Assembly: GCA_026545225.1 (NCBI GenBank) | Contig: CM048846.1 | Coordinates: forward strand, 87,995,270-88,059,269 | From: Cornus controversa | Lineage: Eukaryota; Streptophyta; Magnoliopsida; Cornales; Cornaceae | Direction of reading: 5' to 3' | DNA length: 64,000 nucleotides | Shown here: in pieces, positions 1 to 12,481 of the stretch | How the letters are laid out: each line of letters opens with the position of its first letter | Numbering within the stretch: the first letter of the stretch is position 1 | Position numbers and translations under genes: made by a program | The notes under the pieces: model-generated | What the model was told of the DNA's origin: nothing | Seen by the model: only the letters and a program-made list of their open reading frames with translations | Database searches by the model: none

Positions 1-1210
1 AGTAAACCAGCTTGGTCTTTCTTTGTTATTGGACTGCGCTCCCCTTTTGAGGGTTCTTTTATGAAATTTTACTTATATAAAAAAAAAATACTTTCCATTG
101 ATGTTATCCAATCAACTTACTTTAAGTGACGTGAGAGAGAGAATTACAGAGAGAATGATTTTCAGTTTCCTTTAACATTATTTTTCGGTTAGGGTAACTT
201 AATCTTAATACTAGCAGATACAATCAATTATGGTATCATGACTTAGATTATCCACAAATCATTATCTATCGTCAACACAAGGATTGATGACAAATTTCGA
301 AATCAATCATGTAATATTTGTCTGACTCATTACTCTTTCCTTTTTTTTTAATAAGTCTGACTTATTACTCTTTCCTTGTGTTGTTAATCAGACCTACCAA
401 AATAAAGCAGTTCAGAGAAATGGGTCTGGTAATGGGAACATGTAAAGCATGGACAAGAGAAGGCCTTAGAGAAAGCAGTTACAGAGTTGTGAGAGAAGAT
501 ATGAGAGCCAATTGACAAAGACAAAGAATAAGATAAAGCAAACTTATGGAAAAGGTTTTGTGCAGCCAAATGATAAGATTTTGTTTTTTGTTTTTGTTAA
601 ACATCAACTATATGAGCTTGTTTCACCCTCTATAATGGTGATCATCATTTGTGCACCCAAATGTTACTTAGAAGACTTCATTAACTTTTCAGCATTGCTC
701 GACTTACTTTTTTTTGTAAATGGTTATCCTTTGCAATGACTTAAAGAGATTTCTGTACCAGTGACTAGCAGCCCTTCCCCTTGCAGGTGCCAATTTAAGG
801 TCATCACCCAGTCCCATATATGTGAAAGTTGGGAGGGATCGGAAGGATATAGATCTAATCTTTGGCATTATTTTTGCACAAGGTGGGCTGCTCTCAAACT
901 CGAACTAGCATTTCGCACACTTGGCAACCTGAAGTTTTACCATTGCACTAAGAAAAATAAATTGCTCCCGCAAGGACCAATTTGGCGCACAAATTTTTAC
1001 AGTTCAAGTTCTCAACAAATGTAACCTAAATTCCTGTATGAGAACAGCACCTAGCTATAGCATGTTAATAGAATACATACTTTTTAAGAGTTTTAAGTAT
1101 AACAAAATAAACTAGAAAAGATAATGTACTTATTAATTTTTAAGCATCAAACTTCATATGAAAAATTTACAGATACGAAGAACAACAAAAAATGTATAAT
1201 TTGCGTATAC
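1..1210. other. Intron of the UNC-13-like gene (partial, runs off left edge)
   Basis: Exon 3 ends at 1211 with CAGCAAGAG|GTATAC, so this stretch is intron. I looked on the minus strand for the next family block (VWKPLENQE-like) and did not find it, so the next exon lies outside the window. No transposon ends were recognised. Confidence 0.7.
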
Positions 1211-4200
1211 CTCTTGCTGTAGACTCCTGTCAGCCCATTCCTTCAGTCTGTCAACTCTCACCTTAATCCAAACATTAACCAGACTGGCTATTGTAGCTTC
1301 AGCTTCATAAGGAGGCATCTCACGAATTATTGCTTTACCACCATCATCACTGTCCACAGAATCTTCAACAGCTATCTGCACAAGATCTTTCTCCAACTTA
1401 TCTGCAGCTCTCAATACTTGTACCACATCCGGTGTCAACTCTGTTATCCCCGAAACGAATTGCTTAAGTTCATTCCCATAGCAAGCATGAAGGGTGGCAA
1501 CAGCCACACCTGCAGAGAAAGGATGCCATCTTTTCAGTATAGGACTGAATACCTCCTTCTCATTAGCTGCCAACTCCCCTACATCTTTTGCAAGGATGGC
1601 AAGAACAGGAAGAGGATTTGGCTGGTTTCTGGATGCTCTCCTGCTTGAGTCTGCCTTTTCCATTATCTGCAATTTGACATTAAAAATGTCTGTTGTCACA
1701 ACCCAAATAGTAATAGACTGTTAATCTAGTAACTGTGTGGTTACATTCATATACTGAACAGGAAACATATAATGGGGAATGCACTGTGTTATGTGTAACT
1801 AGTATGAGCATTTTACTTTTAGAAAACAATATAAGAGAGTATGAAATACTCTTGGAAGAAAAAGGACTCAAAAGAATTGCCGAAACCCCTTTACCAATTG
1901 CTCATTTGCTATTGTCATCTTTGTCCATTCAATGGTTACTATCCCTTTGCAGAAAGACCATCAGCTTCACCTTATCAATCTACATTACTTACATACTTTG
2001 TCAATCACACGGGTCTCTACCAATATCAGTTGAAAATGATACAAAGAAAGGTATAAGAATGCCAGTTCAGCAGGAAGTCTGGTGTCTGAAATTTCTGCCC
2101 AATTTATGGGCAAATAGACTGATCGTGGGTCAAGCTTTTAGGTCCCAATTGAATTTTGGAACATGCTGAAGTACTAAGTACAAAAATTAGAAAATTTTGA
2201 AGGTTGTTCAAATAATTTAATTTACGAAGTCTACTAAATGTCCTCTTCATTCCCAATTTCGTGTTTCAAACTATAGATACAACTAGTTTCCTCCATTATC
2301 TGAGTCAAAATCATCTTTACTCATCAAGTTAGGAGCACCAATTTGGTGAACAAAAGAAGGGTGGATGGGAAAGTGGCCACAAGGCCCATAATAGAAATTG
2401 AAAAGTGTTGAAGGATTTATATATTTAAGTTACACCCTCTCTAACAGCTTAAGCTTTTGGAGTAGATGGTTGTCAACATGGTATCAGAGCCAAAGGTCTC
2501 GAGTTCAAACCTCACTGTCACCCTGATAATTAAAATTGAAACACGTGTTGAAGCAAAAAAAAGGCCACTCATGAGGGGGCGTGTTGAAGGATTTAAATAT
2601 TAAAGTTACACCCTCTCTAATATTTTAAGTTTTTAGAATAGATGGTTGTTAACATGGTATCAGAGCTAAAGGTCTAGTGTTCAAACCTTACCGTCACCCT
2701 GATAATTAAAATTGAAACACGTGTTGGACCAAAAGAAGGCCACATGTGAGGGGGCGTGTTGAAGTAGATGGTTGTCAACATAAAGTATTGTGAAAGTATT
2801 CAAGAATATGGAAGTGATTAAATCTATAGCAAAATAACAAGCCATGAATATCAACAAAGACTTATAAATAAATGCATTATCACCTACCAGTATCCTCTTA
2901 AGATACTTGTTGAGCAGTTGACTGCTAGGCCACCCTAATCTCCGGTTTTGGATTTTAAGACTGGTCACAGCAAGGTCTGCCTCGTTTCCGTTAATATAAA
3001 TAAAAAAGTTTTAGGTTGGCCAAAATGTAAGCTGAGACAAGGTTCAGGATCGACTTGTAGTCGATGGAGCAAGATTTGAAATTCTAGGTGGCTAGGTATC
3101 GTCTCATGGCACATCACATAACAAAATATCGAGCCTACAAATATGAATGTGAATTTCAAACAAACACATAACCAACAAGTCAGGAATCAGTAGTTTACTG
3201 TTTCCCTGGGATAAGTACCAAAAGAAATCCATTCTTCATGCTTCGAACATCATAAGTTTTTGGGGTGCAAAGTTTATTCACATTAATATTCAAACTATGT
3301 TTTAAAGTAAAATGTTTAACATCAGAAATAATATCAATATATAAATTTTTACATGAAAAGAAAACGAATTTCCTTCTCCTTCCTGATGTCTTAAGGCTTT
3401 AAGGATTATTTATTGATATTGAGAAAACACACTCCAGATATAGAAATTTTACATGCAGGCACTTGTATAAGCATGCTTATAGGTGCAAATATACAAACTT
3501 GGAATGTGCATTTTATAGGCTGTATTATAAGCATGTATATAATAGACATATATATGGATAATATAAGGGTGTATAGCTCCTATATATAGACTTTTGTGTG
3601 CATATGTACGTGCATCCATGCATGTATAGTGAGGTGTGAGCAAATAGGTGCATATGTATGTGTATATGTTTGTCTATATATAGGATTGTATATGTACACA
3701 TACATGATATACATTAGGCACATAAAAATGTCATTACTCATATATACATATGCGCTGGGGGTACATAATTCATGAGTGGACTTTGGGGAAAAAAAATTCA
3801 TAAATCATTTTCAATTCCTGAAAATCTATGAGAATCACTTTTACAAGCAACGAAATTATTAAAAATGCTATCCATAAAAAGTTTTACATTAAAGAAAATT
3901 AAGTTATTTTCAGGTTCAATTAGAACTATTTGTATCACTTGAAGCATTACATACTTGCGTCCTGTAATAAATACAAACTTAAAGAATAACTTTATATATA
4001 GGGATAATTACACTGGCCTCCCCTTTACTTTATTTAAGCTAAATTACACGCATCTGCATCTAGTTTTGAAAACGACACAACCTCCCTTGTCAGAGAAGTT
4101 CATTAAAATCAGTAAATTGAGTATGCAAATTTGTCATATTGACCTTACAAGCTAAATCAGTTTTTTAATTCGCGTTGAGTATTGGCCTTTCTCTCTCTGA

Positions 4201-4938
4201 TCTTCCTGTTCTTCTTTGCTATCAAACTCCTCAAGCCGGCCGAAAACCAAACTCTCTCTCATTAATGTCTCTCCTATCAATTTTCGATCTCTTTAGATTC
4301 AATATTTATTTGAATTTGATCACACTATATATTAGATTTGAGATTTCCACAAAGAGAATCAGAGATATATGGAGCCGACTGAGAAGATTCGATTCCCATG
4401 TCCTCTAATTCGATATATTTGATATCAGTACTTCAATTAATTAGTTTTTCTTCAATTTCAATTTCTTCAATCACATTATAGATTAAAGAACTGATTAGCG
4501 AGAGAGTTTGATCTGGCCAGCTTAAGGGATTTGATGGAAGACCAATGACAGAGAGAGAAACAGATGAGGTCGGGGTGTGAGAGTTCTAGATAGCAAGAGA
4601 GCGTTAGAGAAAGAGTGTATTACAGAGGGAGAGTTTTAGAGTGTGTCTGGTTTAGAGAGAAAAAGAGTTTGAGAGAGATTGGCATGCAACAGAAAATTAG
4701 AAGTTAATGAGAGGGCAAATGCATCTTCTCACAAACAATAGAAGTGTAAAATTACATTTTGAAATTTTAATTTTGTGACATCAGTAACAAATGATGCTGA
4801 CTTGCTTTGACCATGATGGTAGTGGACAGTCCGTTATACAAGTATAACTAGAAGGGAGGTAAGTGATATTTTTTGAACTAGAGGGGAACCGTGTGTAATT
4901 AAGCCTAACAAGAGGGTAGGCTATTGTAGTTTTCCCAC

Positions 4939-4978
<40 letters not shown>

Positions 4979-7900
4979 ATATATATGTATATATGTATGT
5001 ATATATATATGTATGTATGTATGTATTATAGAAAGTGTATAGAGACAATAGTCACCAATGTCCTATTTTTTTTTTCATTTTTATTTGGTTGTTTAATGTT
5101 TGATATCCGAATCATCCGTTCATGGCATATTTCAACTCTTACAATCACATTCACTTAACAGAATCAGGTGGTTTTCTCCATTTATCAAGGGTGTTGGGAA
5201 GTGTGAACTAGATGCATACCTAACCTTTAACATTATTTGCAGAATGCACTTAAACTCAAACTTGCATTCTCACATTTGAGAGCCCAAACATTACCATTGT
5301 ACCAACCAAAATGACATTGACTACATTGGATCTCATAGGCTGTGGCGAAAAAGAACTTGCCTGAGCAAAAGCAGTGCGAAGTGATGATCTGATGTAAGTG
5401 TCAATCCTGTTGCGAGCCACATCAACTTCACCTTTTCTTCTCCTGCGATACTCATTAGATATGTCTTCAACTAAGATCTTGGCTGCTGATACTCCCAGAG
5501 AAACAATGCCTTCCATGGAATCAATATTTCCACTGTCAAAAGTGTCATGATATGCAAGTAGTCTTTTCTCTGCCCAACCCAATATTGAACTCAATGTAGA
5601 ACTCAAGATTTTGGAGTAGGCTGGATCCTTTGTTGTCTTTGCATCTTTAGCAACTTCTGCTAACTGACTATCGGCAGCATAGAGCAGGTCCTTTTCAACT
5701 TGACCGGTTGAGACAAAACGGTTAAACAAAACCCATGAAAAGCAAAGATTATGGAGCATTTGGTTAATTCCAAGGATTCCCCAGGTTTTCTTTATGAGTT
5801 CCATAACTTCATCAACTTCCTCTATAATAGATATTGTATCATTAGCATCAAAGCAGGCTTCTAGAAGTACTTCATAGAGTCGGAGATTCAATGGAATCCC
5901 ATCTGCCCAGTGGCATGAATCAAGGGACCCATCAAATGATTTGCAAGCAAGAGTCATTACGGCACTTCGTAGGACTTGCATTGACTCATTATTCCTCCCA
6001 GTCTCGATAGGTCTATCTAAGGCTCCATGAATAATTTGCCGCAGCCGTTGAGAAGCAGTGCTAGACTTATCTATCGGCAATAAAGGATGTAAAAGGAGAC
6101 CAGCCTCAAGAACTTTCAGGTTTCTCTTCTGCCATGCTTCATATTCTTCTTGATCAGTAAAATCTGAAGATTTGAACTGCTGTAATAACTCTAATGGAAG
6201 AACCATTGACTCAATTCGCCTTCCGACCTATAAAAAATACATTAAGTGAACTCCCCGTTCAACAACTTTTAAAGATACGCATAAATTTAAAGCATTGAAA
6301 TGCTCCTAAATTTATTTGCTTTTCTAGAAATATGCAATTCAATTCAGAGCCAGTAATTCAATTGCCACCTGATTAGTTGGTCGCAATTGTTTTTCTCTTT
6401 GTCATTTTATTGATAATGAGACAAAGCTAAACATGCTAAAGACCCATGTAACAATATGACCCAAAAAAGGAAGACAGTGATAAATCATTATTATCGTTCA
6501 TTAGTATACTTATAAAAAAAGAGTATAATCAGATTATCAGAGTAATGCCAAGGAGAAAAAGACAAACAAAATGACAACTAAATATCAAAATCTATGTTAC
6601 ATGAACTAGAAGTAGGTGAAGTAACCGTGTTGTATACACAATACTCTAACATGGGTATAGATTATGTGTCCGAAACTTTTGGTTGGACATCGATCCAATG
6701 ATTTAATTTTATTATATTATTGCTTCAAAACAAAAGAAATGCTCATATTAGACACTATGTTACATAAAGACATAAAATTACTCTAAATTACTAAAATAAA
6801 AATACAAAATAATATGAATATTTAGCCGTGTCCATGTGTCATGTTTGGACCTAAGAAGCATGGACACAGACACGGGAACGGGTACGACACGACACGGACA
6901 CAGCGACAGGGCAAATTTAAAAAAAATAGGACACGACACAGCGGGGATATGGCTATGAAATAATATATTAATATATATTCAACAAGTTAACCAATGTCCA
7001 CAATATCATAAATCTAACAATAAAAAAATAATAAATCACACAAATACTTCCATTTATTATCAAGCAATTAATGTATTTTCAAAAAGGATGTTCATTATAT
7101 TCAAACCCACTACTAGAATCTTGCATATTACTCATTTTTCTAATAACAAATAAATAAATTTAAATACATAATATCAAATAAACTAACATGACTTTATGTT
7201 AAATAAAGCTCTATTGGATTTTTTATTTTTTTGTTTCTAAATTTACTATTTAGGAATTTTATCTTACTATTTTTTATTTTTAAAATTTTTTATTTTAGAA
7301 AATACTATATTTATATAGAAAAGGGCATAATAGTCATATAAATGGTATATATGTCATTATAGTTATTTTAAAGGGTCAAGATGTCAACTTTTAGAAGATG
7401 AGGGGCTGAAATGCTAAAAAAATTAGTTCAAAGGGGTTTTTTTGTAACTTTGGAAAAGTTCAGGGGTTTTTTTGCACTTTTAAAAATTACAAAATGTACC
7501 CCGCCGTGTCCTAAAAAAAAAAAAATTCCAGGACACTTCTAAGAAGTGTCCGAGTGTCCGAAAAGTGTCCGGGTGTCCGACACGGGCACGGCACCCTTAT
7601 ACGAAGTGTCCGTGCTTTCTAGGTTTGGAGATTTGACACATCTGATATGTGGATATGTACCCATACCCGACACACGTACCCAACTCCAGGTAACATAGAC
7701 AGAAATCATGAACTATAGTAGTCATGTATAAACTAGAAACCATACCATTACGAATGGAGCCAGCAAGGGACTAGTGGGTGCAGATGCCCACACACAATTT
7801 TTTTATTTTCATTTTATTTACATATCTTTTGATGTATCTAAAATCTTATATACCCCAACTCAAATTTTCTTTTTATTTTGATTTTACACAAGTATCTTTT

Positions 7901-9579
7901 CATATATCTAAAACCACCCCTTCTTATAATGATCAAAAACATTTTTATTATAACACATTTTCTTTATCAAATTTTCTGTCATTCTAACTCTCTTTTCCCT
8001 CTTCCAACATGAATATATGAAAAGATACATCCAGCCATTGACCAAGTCTCTCAGTCTCTTTCCCCCCCCCCCCCCCCCCCCCCCCCCTCCGAAAAAGTAA
8101 GCTACTCACACCCCCAAACTCAAGCACACATCAATTATTCTCCCTAAGGGAACTTGAGCTCTCAATTTTTTTTTGGAAAGAAAGGAAGATACTACTTGAG
8201 CCAAAGACAAGTGGTAACTCTCTCTCCCTCTCTCTCTCTCTCTCTTCTAAAAGAAGAAATGCGATGGGAAAGACATATAAAAACATTTTTCCAGTCGATC
8301 TCTCAACACTCAATCAATACGTAAAAGCCAGAATTCCCCTTCTTCAATTAGTGACGTTACCTTGCAACACTTTCAAAACGTGAAAATTTGCTAAAAAGAT
8401 TTAAAATGTACCGAATGAAAAAATTATTAATCAATAATTAAGTTTTCGTCCTGTTATTTTGGTTTAATTTTTTTCTCGTATTATTGTCCAATTTAGAATT
8501 TATAGAGTAAATCAACCACGAGGGTGCTGTCACAGTGAATTTGTGCCCTCAATTGATTGAAAGCTCATTGTGAGAGCATCCTGATAATAGGAGTAGCTTT
8601 TTCCACCAACATTTTCAAATTCATAAAAAGAAAATCAGAAAGTGTCTAGTAATGATATCTCAGATACTCAAAATTAACATATGCATCGCCAACCTCAATT
8701 AATTGGTATCAAGGAAAGCTCTTTGAGTTCATATAACTTGGAATAATATGTAAAAGACAATACATATTTATATGTCATAAAAATAACACAAACACACACA
8801 TTAGCAGGGCCGATCTTGATCTAGATCACACATAATTAATACCATTACTAATCAAACAAAAATGTAACTATCAGAAAGAAGGAAAAACCAAACTTTAACT
8901 AATCAACTCGACAACTCAAGCTTCAGATCAAGTCATCAAAATCCTAAATTGAACATAAAAAACTACACATGAATGAATATATATAATGTGTATATGAATT
9001 GAAACAATTGAAACCCGGATTGAGCTGTGTCACCTGGCCAGCAGCAATCCTCAATAGAGCCCTCCGAATTCTCGAGTCTGTAGACTCCGAAACCCTCATC
9101 TGAACCCTCATTAGCTCCCCAATTGTCATCGGCCTCTTCGCCTTCCCGCCCGACGATGGACTGCCCTCATTCCTCTTCGAGCCCGAACCCAAACCCGAAT
9201 TGGAACTGGATCGGAGACCTAATGCCTTCTTGACCTTGGAAGCGGCGGTGGAAGTGAGCGATCGTTGCATTGACGGTGAGCTGGATAGCGACGATGGCGA
9301 AGGAGACGGAGATCGGTCGGAAGTGAAGGAATTGGAAGGAATGTAGGTGAGAGGCTTTCCGGTGGAGGTGCGGCAAGTGGCGACGAAGATCTCGTAGGCG
9401 GTGTCACGGAGGTCGGTGGCGGAGAGAGTAGGTGTGAGGTCGCCGAATGGGGAAGGAAGAGAAGCGGAAGCGGCGGTGGCGGTGGAGGTGGTGGTGGGGC
9501 TGAAACGGGAGCTGGTGGTTCCGGGCATACTCTCTCTCTTTGATTGGCCAAGGGTTCTGTCTCTGAAGAAAGAAGCCAT
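1211..9579 (-). CDS. UNC-13-like (DUF810, MUN-type) protein, 5' part of gene
   Basis: Three coding exons are seen on the minus strand: 9579-9034 (182 codons), 6227-5361 (289) and 1666-1211 (152). All are joined in phase 0, giving the first 623 residues. The rest lies beyond the left edge; remembered Arabidopsis relatives of the At2g25800 type are close to 990 aa. Residues 1-40 are rich in Ser, Thr and Ala. Residues 41-80 hold the conserved block LPSPFGDL...DLRDTAYEIFVA, and 148-182 hold the block from KRPMTIGELM to RIRRALLRIAAGQ. Exon 3 carries MEKADSSRRASRNQ and KLEKDLVQIAVEDSVDSDDGGKAI, almost as in the relatives. Family knowledge: plant relatives, including the more distant PATROL1, have a MUN-type core like animal Munc13 and act in vesicle tethering and membrane delivery. 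The start at 9579 is the first ATG and gives the family N-terminus MASFFRDRTLG. Intron 2 uses a GC donor. The exact cellular role is inferred. Confidence 0.93.
2406..2780 (+). mobile_element. TRIM-type miniature LTR element, tandem form (LTR-internal-LTR-internal-partial LTR)
   Basis: Two 73-bp direct repeats (2406-2478 and 2582-2654) each run from TGTTGAAGG to AACA. Each is followed at once by TGGTATCAGAGC, a primer-binding site matching initiator tRNA-Met, then about 100 bp of internal sequence ending in a purine-rich tract (GAGGGGGCG). A third, short LTR piece occupies 2757-2780. The flanks AAAAG and TAAAG are a near-match 5-bp target-site duplication. It carries no protein and is a non-autonomous LTR fossil in intron 2 of the UNC-13-like gene, which is transcribed in the opposite direction. 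The two units differ at several positions, so the duplication is not fresh. Confidence 0.8.
4001..4936. mobile_element. Long-inverted-repeat non-autonomous DNA transposon in UNC-13-like intron 2
   Basis: The left end (GGGATAATTACACTGGCCTC) and the reverse complement of the right end (GGGAAAACTACAATAGCCTA) match imperfectly for about 60 bp. Both arms carry an AAATTACAC-like and a CCCCT-like block. It is 936 bp long with no coding sequence. The interior has a CT-rich half and a GA-rich half. A target-site duplication is not clear because the flanks are AT repeats. The form is Mutator-like by analogy with better-bounded elements in this window. Confidence 0.55.
4940..5026. repeat. Compound AT / ATGT microsatellite
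   Basis: Alternating TA is interrupted by TATG units, directly beside the right end of the 4001-4936 element. The short open frames rich in Tyr, Ile and Met here are products of the repeat. Confidence 0.9.
5355..5363 (-). other. Non-canonical GC 5' splice site (CAG|GCAAGT)
   Basis: Exon 2 of the UNC-13-like gene ends in codons for FAQ at 5361 and is followed by GCAAGT, not GTAAGT. The acceptor at 1668-1667 gives exon 3 starting ATA ATG GAA, and the join reads FAQ-IMEKADSSRR, which fits the family (FAQ-x-MEKADSSRR). The next GT, four bases into the intron, would shift the frame. CAG|GCAAGT is the standard strong context for U2-type GC-AG introns. Confidence 0.8.
6850..7623. mobile_element. 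Non-autonomous TIR transposon with GTGTCC-rich ends
   Basis: The left end CCTAAGAAGCATGGACAC and the reverse complement of the right end, CCTAGAAAGCACGGACAC, match at 15 of 18 positions. TTTGGA stands directly outside both ends (6844-6849 and 7624-7629), a likely target-site duplication. Both sub-ends are full of GTGTCCG and ACACGG blocks, while the middle is AT-rich with runs of T and A. It is 774 bp, non-coding, in intron 1 of the UNC-13-like gene. The superfamily is undecided. Confidence 0.6.
8062..8087. repeat. Poly(C) tract of 26 bases
   Basis: An uninterrupted run of C on the plus strand, so G-rich in the minus-strand transcript of UNC-13-like intron 1. Long C/G homopolymers are rare in AT-rich plant DNA. 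The exact length may be affected by sequencing. Confidence 0.9.
8218..8245. repeat. CT microsatellite
   Basis: A short CT run in UNC-13-like intron 1, on the minus strand GA. The ERERERE open frame here is an artefact of the repeat. Confidence 0.85.
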
Positions 9580-9690
9580 TGTAGAGAGAGAGAGAGAGAC
9601 AGAGAGGAGAGAGAGAGAGAGCTATGACGAAGTATGAAAGAGCAAATGTAGATGCAGAGTGCTATTTTACTTATTTTTATAATTTTATCT
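9580..9690 (-). promoter_or_regulatory. Core promoter and CT-rich 5' leader of the UNC-13-like gene
   Basis: Upstream of the ATG at 9579 the minus strand has a CT repeat (9584-9622, seen as GA on the plus strand), common in plant 5' leaders. About 95 bp upstream it has TATAAAAATAA (9670-9680). A start site near 9640-9650 would leave a leader of roughly 65 nt. The start site is inferred. Confidence 0.45.
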
Positions 9691-9883
9691 ACTATATTTA
9701 TTTACGGGTAGTAGTGATGATGTGATATGTACACTCATTTTTCCAAGTTTTGGGCTGGTGCACGCGAGTCTGTTTAAATAGTCAACCCGGTTCAAGTAAA
9801 TTCATATGTTCTGGAACAAACCTTAAACACAAATATCCTGTCTTTCGAGTCTAAATGAATCCAATTCGGTTAGTTCTACTGTT

Positions 9884-9920
<37 letters not shown>

Positions 9921-10564
9921 TTTGGGTGATCATCTGGAATGTCAACGGATTATTTGCAAAAACATTGAAGTTTAGAGAGTTTTATTTATTTATTTACAAT
10001 TTACCCTTTTATTATATTATATATTCATATTATATATATTTGGACAAATTAGCAAATTTTTATATGCAATACCAGGTAATTATCTACAAAATGCTAATAG
10101 TAGTATGAGAAATATGATATAATTTGAGTAAGTCGTGATGTTATGATTTTGATTTAGTTTATGATTTTAGACAATTAACACCACGAATAATTACTACTCT
10201 GACACATCTGTTCTCTAAGCGACAGCAATTCACGAATAATTACCGCGATACTATTTTTTTTATCTCCATTTAAAAATTTCACTTGATAGAGCTTATTAAT
10301 TTCTTCTTCTTCAAATTCTATTACTATTTGTTTCTTTCCTACCTTTCCACCTCGATAGCTTCTTCTATACAAACATTATGATCTTTATGTTCTTTTTCTA
10401 TTTGTTTCTTTCCTCCCCTTTCCACCTTCATAGCTTCTTCTATACAAAATTGATATATTTTATGTATTTTGCAACAAACTTTTTTTTAATAAAAATATCA
10501 TAATTGACAAACAAAAGAAGAGTTAAAAGTTATATTTCATAATTTGCATGATAAAATTTGAACT

Positions 10565-10900
10565 AAATAATATCACTCAATACTTTTTTTTAAAATAAAT
10601 TTTAAACTTTTCTTAACAATTATACTATGATATTATTATTGAAAAAATTACATTTCAATATTCAAAACTTGTTAAAAATGTGTAATTTACTATCTGAGAA
10701 GTATCGAATACGTGGTCGAAATATCTGATGAGTATCGAATACGTGTTAGAAATAAAAAATATATACATTTTTAAAAATTATAAATATATTTAAGAAGTAT
10801 CTGACACGTATTTGAAACTATTCAAAAAATATCCGTATATAATACAAACACGTTACGTGTATGCTACTCATATAAAGGTATCCGTGTTTTCGAGTTTGAG
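10565..10900. repeat. Dispersed repeat with ATACGTGT blocks
   Basis: It contains repeated GTATCGAATACGTG blocks and an AT-rich half. The AT-rich half resembles, in reverse orientation, 27560-27803 (shared patterns such as TTAAACTTTTCTTAACAATTAT and AAGAAGTATCTG). This suggests two old copies of one element. No ends were defined. Confidence 0.4.
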
Positions 10901-11388
10901 TCATGGTAAAGAATAATTGTGTTAGTGATGTGTCTTACTTTATCAAAGAAAAATAAATAAATAAATAACTCACCTTCTCTCATCTGGCACATGGTGTATT
11001 TTAAATATAATATAAAATGACTGATTGAATTAAATTAAAACCCAAGATGATATTATTATTGTCTAGTATTTTATTACTAAGTATTTTGAAGAGAAAAGTG
11101 TCAGATCTTGGAGAGAAAAAGAAATGAGTATTTTACCAGTTATCAATGGCACTTAGGATCTACTAATAACTTCAGTTAGTGAGTCGATGTCAATCTTTAC
11201 TGGTGACAAGTCAATATCAAATCTCTCTCTCTCTCTCAATTGGTAACACCAACATTTGAGTCGATGAATTGTTGTTGATAATTGTGAAACTAATGGGTTG
11301 GTAATGATTTCTTTATCTCTTCACTGTTCTGGTAACTCGTTTCAATTTGTGTTTCCTCCCTCAGAAAACCAAATGTATCCCATTAATC

Positions 11389-11391
<3 letters not shown>

Positions 11392-11437
<46 letters not shown>
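11392..11437. repeat. AT microsatellite
   Basis: About 23 TA units in intergenic DNA. Confidence 0.9.
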
Positions 11438-11441
<4 letters not shown>

Positions 11442-12407
11442 AAGTCCTTCAAAAGCCAACTCCGGCAATTCCATAACATTTATCAACAACTCTAAACCCA
11501 TGAAAATTACTGAACCCGAACCGGTTGATAGCTGCTCCAATTCTTCAAACTCATGAAAATTACCGAAAAAGAAATAAATCCCAAACCCATGAATTGATGG
11601 ACGTCATCCCTCTTCAAGAAACCCACTTGATTTCCAATATTCATCTTATCTACTTATAACAAATTTATACTAAAAATCTCTAAGAAACAAAAAGGTCAAA
11701 TAAATATAAGAGAAACTTCAAAAATTAAAAATAATTAGAATTGCATTGTCAATCATTACGATCTCACACAATAAAGAGAGTCGTCGATGAAATAGGACTA
11801 CTGACACACATAAAAAGTGTGAAATCGTGAGAGTGAGGGATGAATTTGACGACCCAAAACTAAGTGGGTCATCCGTTCCAAATTAATTGTTCATTTTGAA
11901 AAAGTATGATGCGAGTTACAATCACATAAGTGTCAATTTTTTAAAAAGACAATTAAACTTAGGACAAAAAAAAGTACGTGACTTTTAGTAAATATTTTGT
12001 GGATGAATTATTATGATTTTAATGAAATGGAAAAAAAAAAATCTTTCATTTTTCTGTTTCCTTTTAATTCTTTCAATCTAAGCCCTGTCTGAAAGAACTT
12101 TACCCAAGTCATGTCCCACATTACCCCAAAATTCACATCCCACATTTCCAACCTTTTGTCATGGTAACGGCCACAAGAATCACCAGAAAAAAGGAAAAAA
12201 TAAAAAATAAAAAGTTTAAAGAATAAAAAAACTGACGGCGCGTGAGAAAACGGCAACCCTTTTCTGGTTTTGGAAATTGTAAAGAAATGGTAGGAAGGAA
12301 AGCTGGAACAGGAAGGAGATAGGAGATAGGTTGGATGTGTATTATGTATAGTTGGTCCTTCAATTGTGGGGACCCCACGAGAGAGATTATTTTAATGTTT
12401 AGATATA

Positions 12408-12415
<8 letters not shown>

Positions 12416-12477
<62 letters not shown>
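12416..12477. repeat. Compound (AT)n(AG)n microsatellite
   Basis: About 12 AT units run directly into about 18 AG units, followed by an A-rich tail. The same AT-to-AG arrangement recurs at 42059-42110 and 42680-42716, and as CT-to-AT at 47916-47980. Confidence 0.9.

Positions 12478-12481
<4 letters not shown>

Noticed and set aside
2475-2515. tRNA gene suggested by TGGTATCAGAGCC followed by GAGTTCAAACC
   Set aside because: The first string is a primer-binding site directly after an LTR, repeated in each unit; no acceptor stem or full cloverleaf could be drawn.
4973-5158. Tyr/Ile/Met-rich small frame (and the similar YIYIYI frames at other AT repeats)
   Set aside because: These are translations of AT and ATGT microsatellites.
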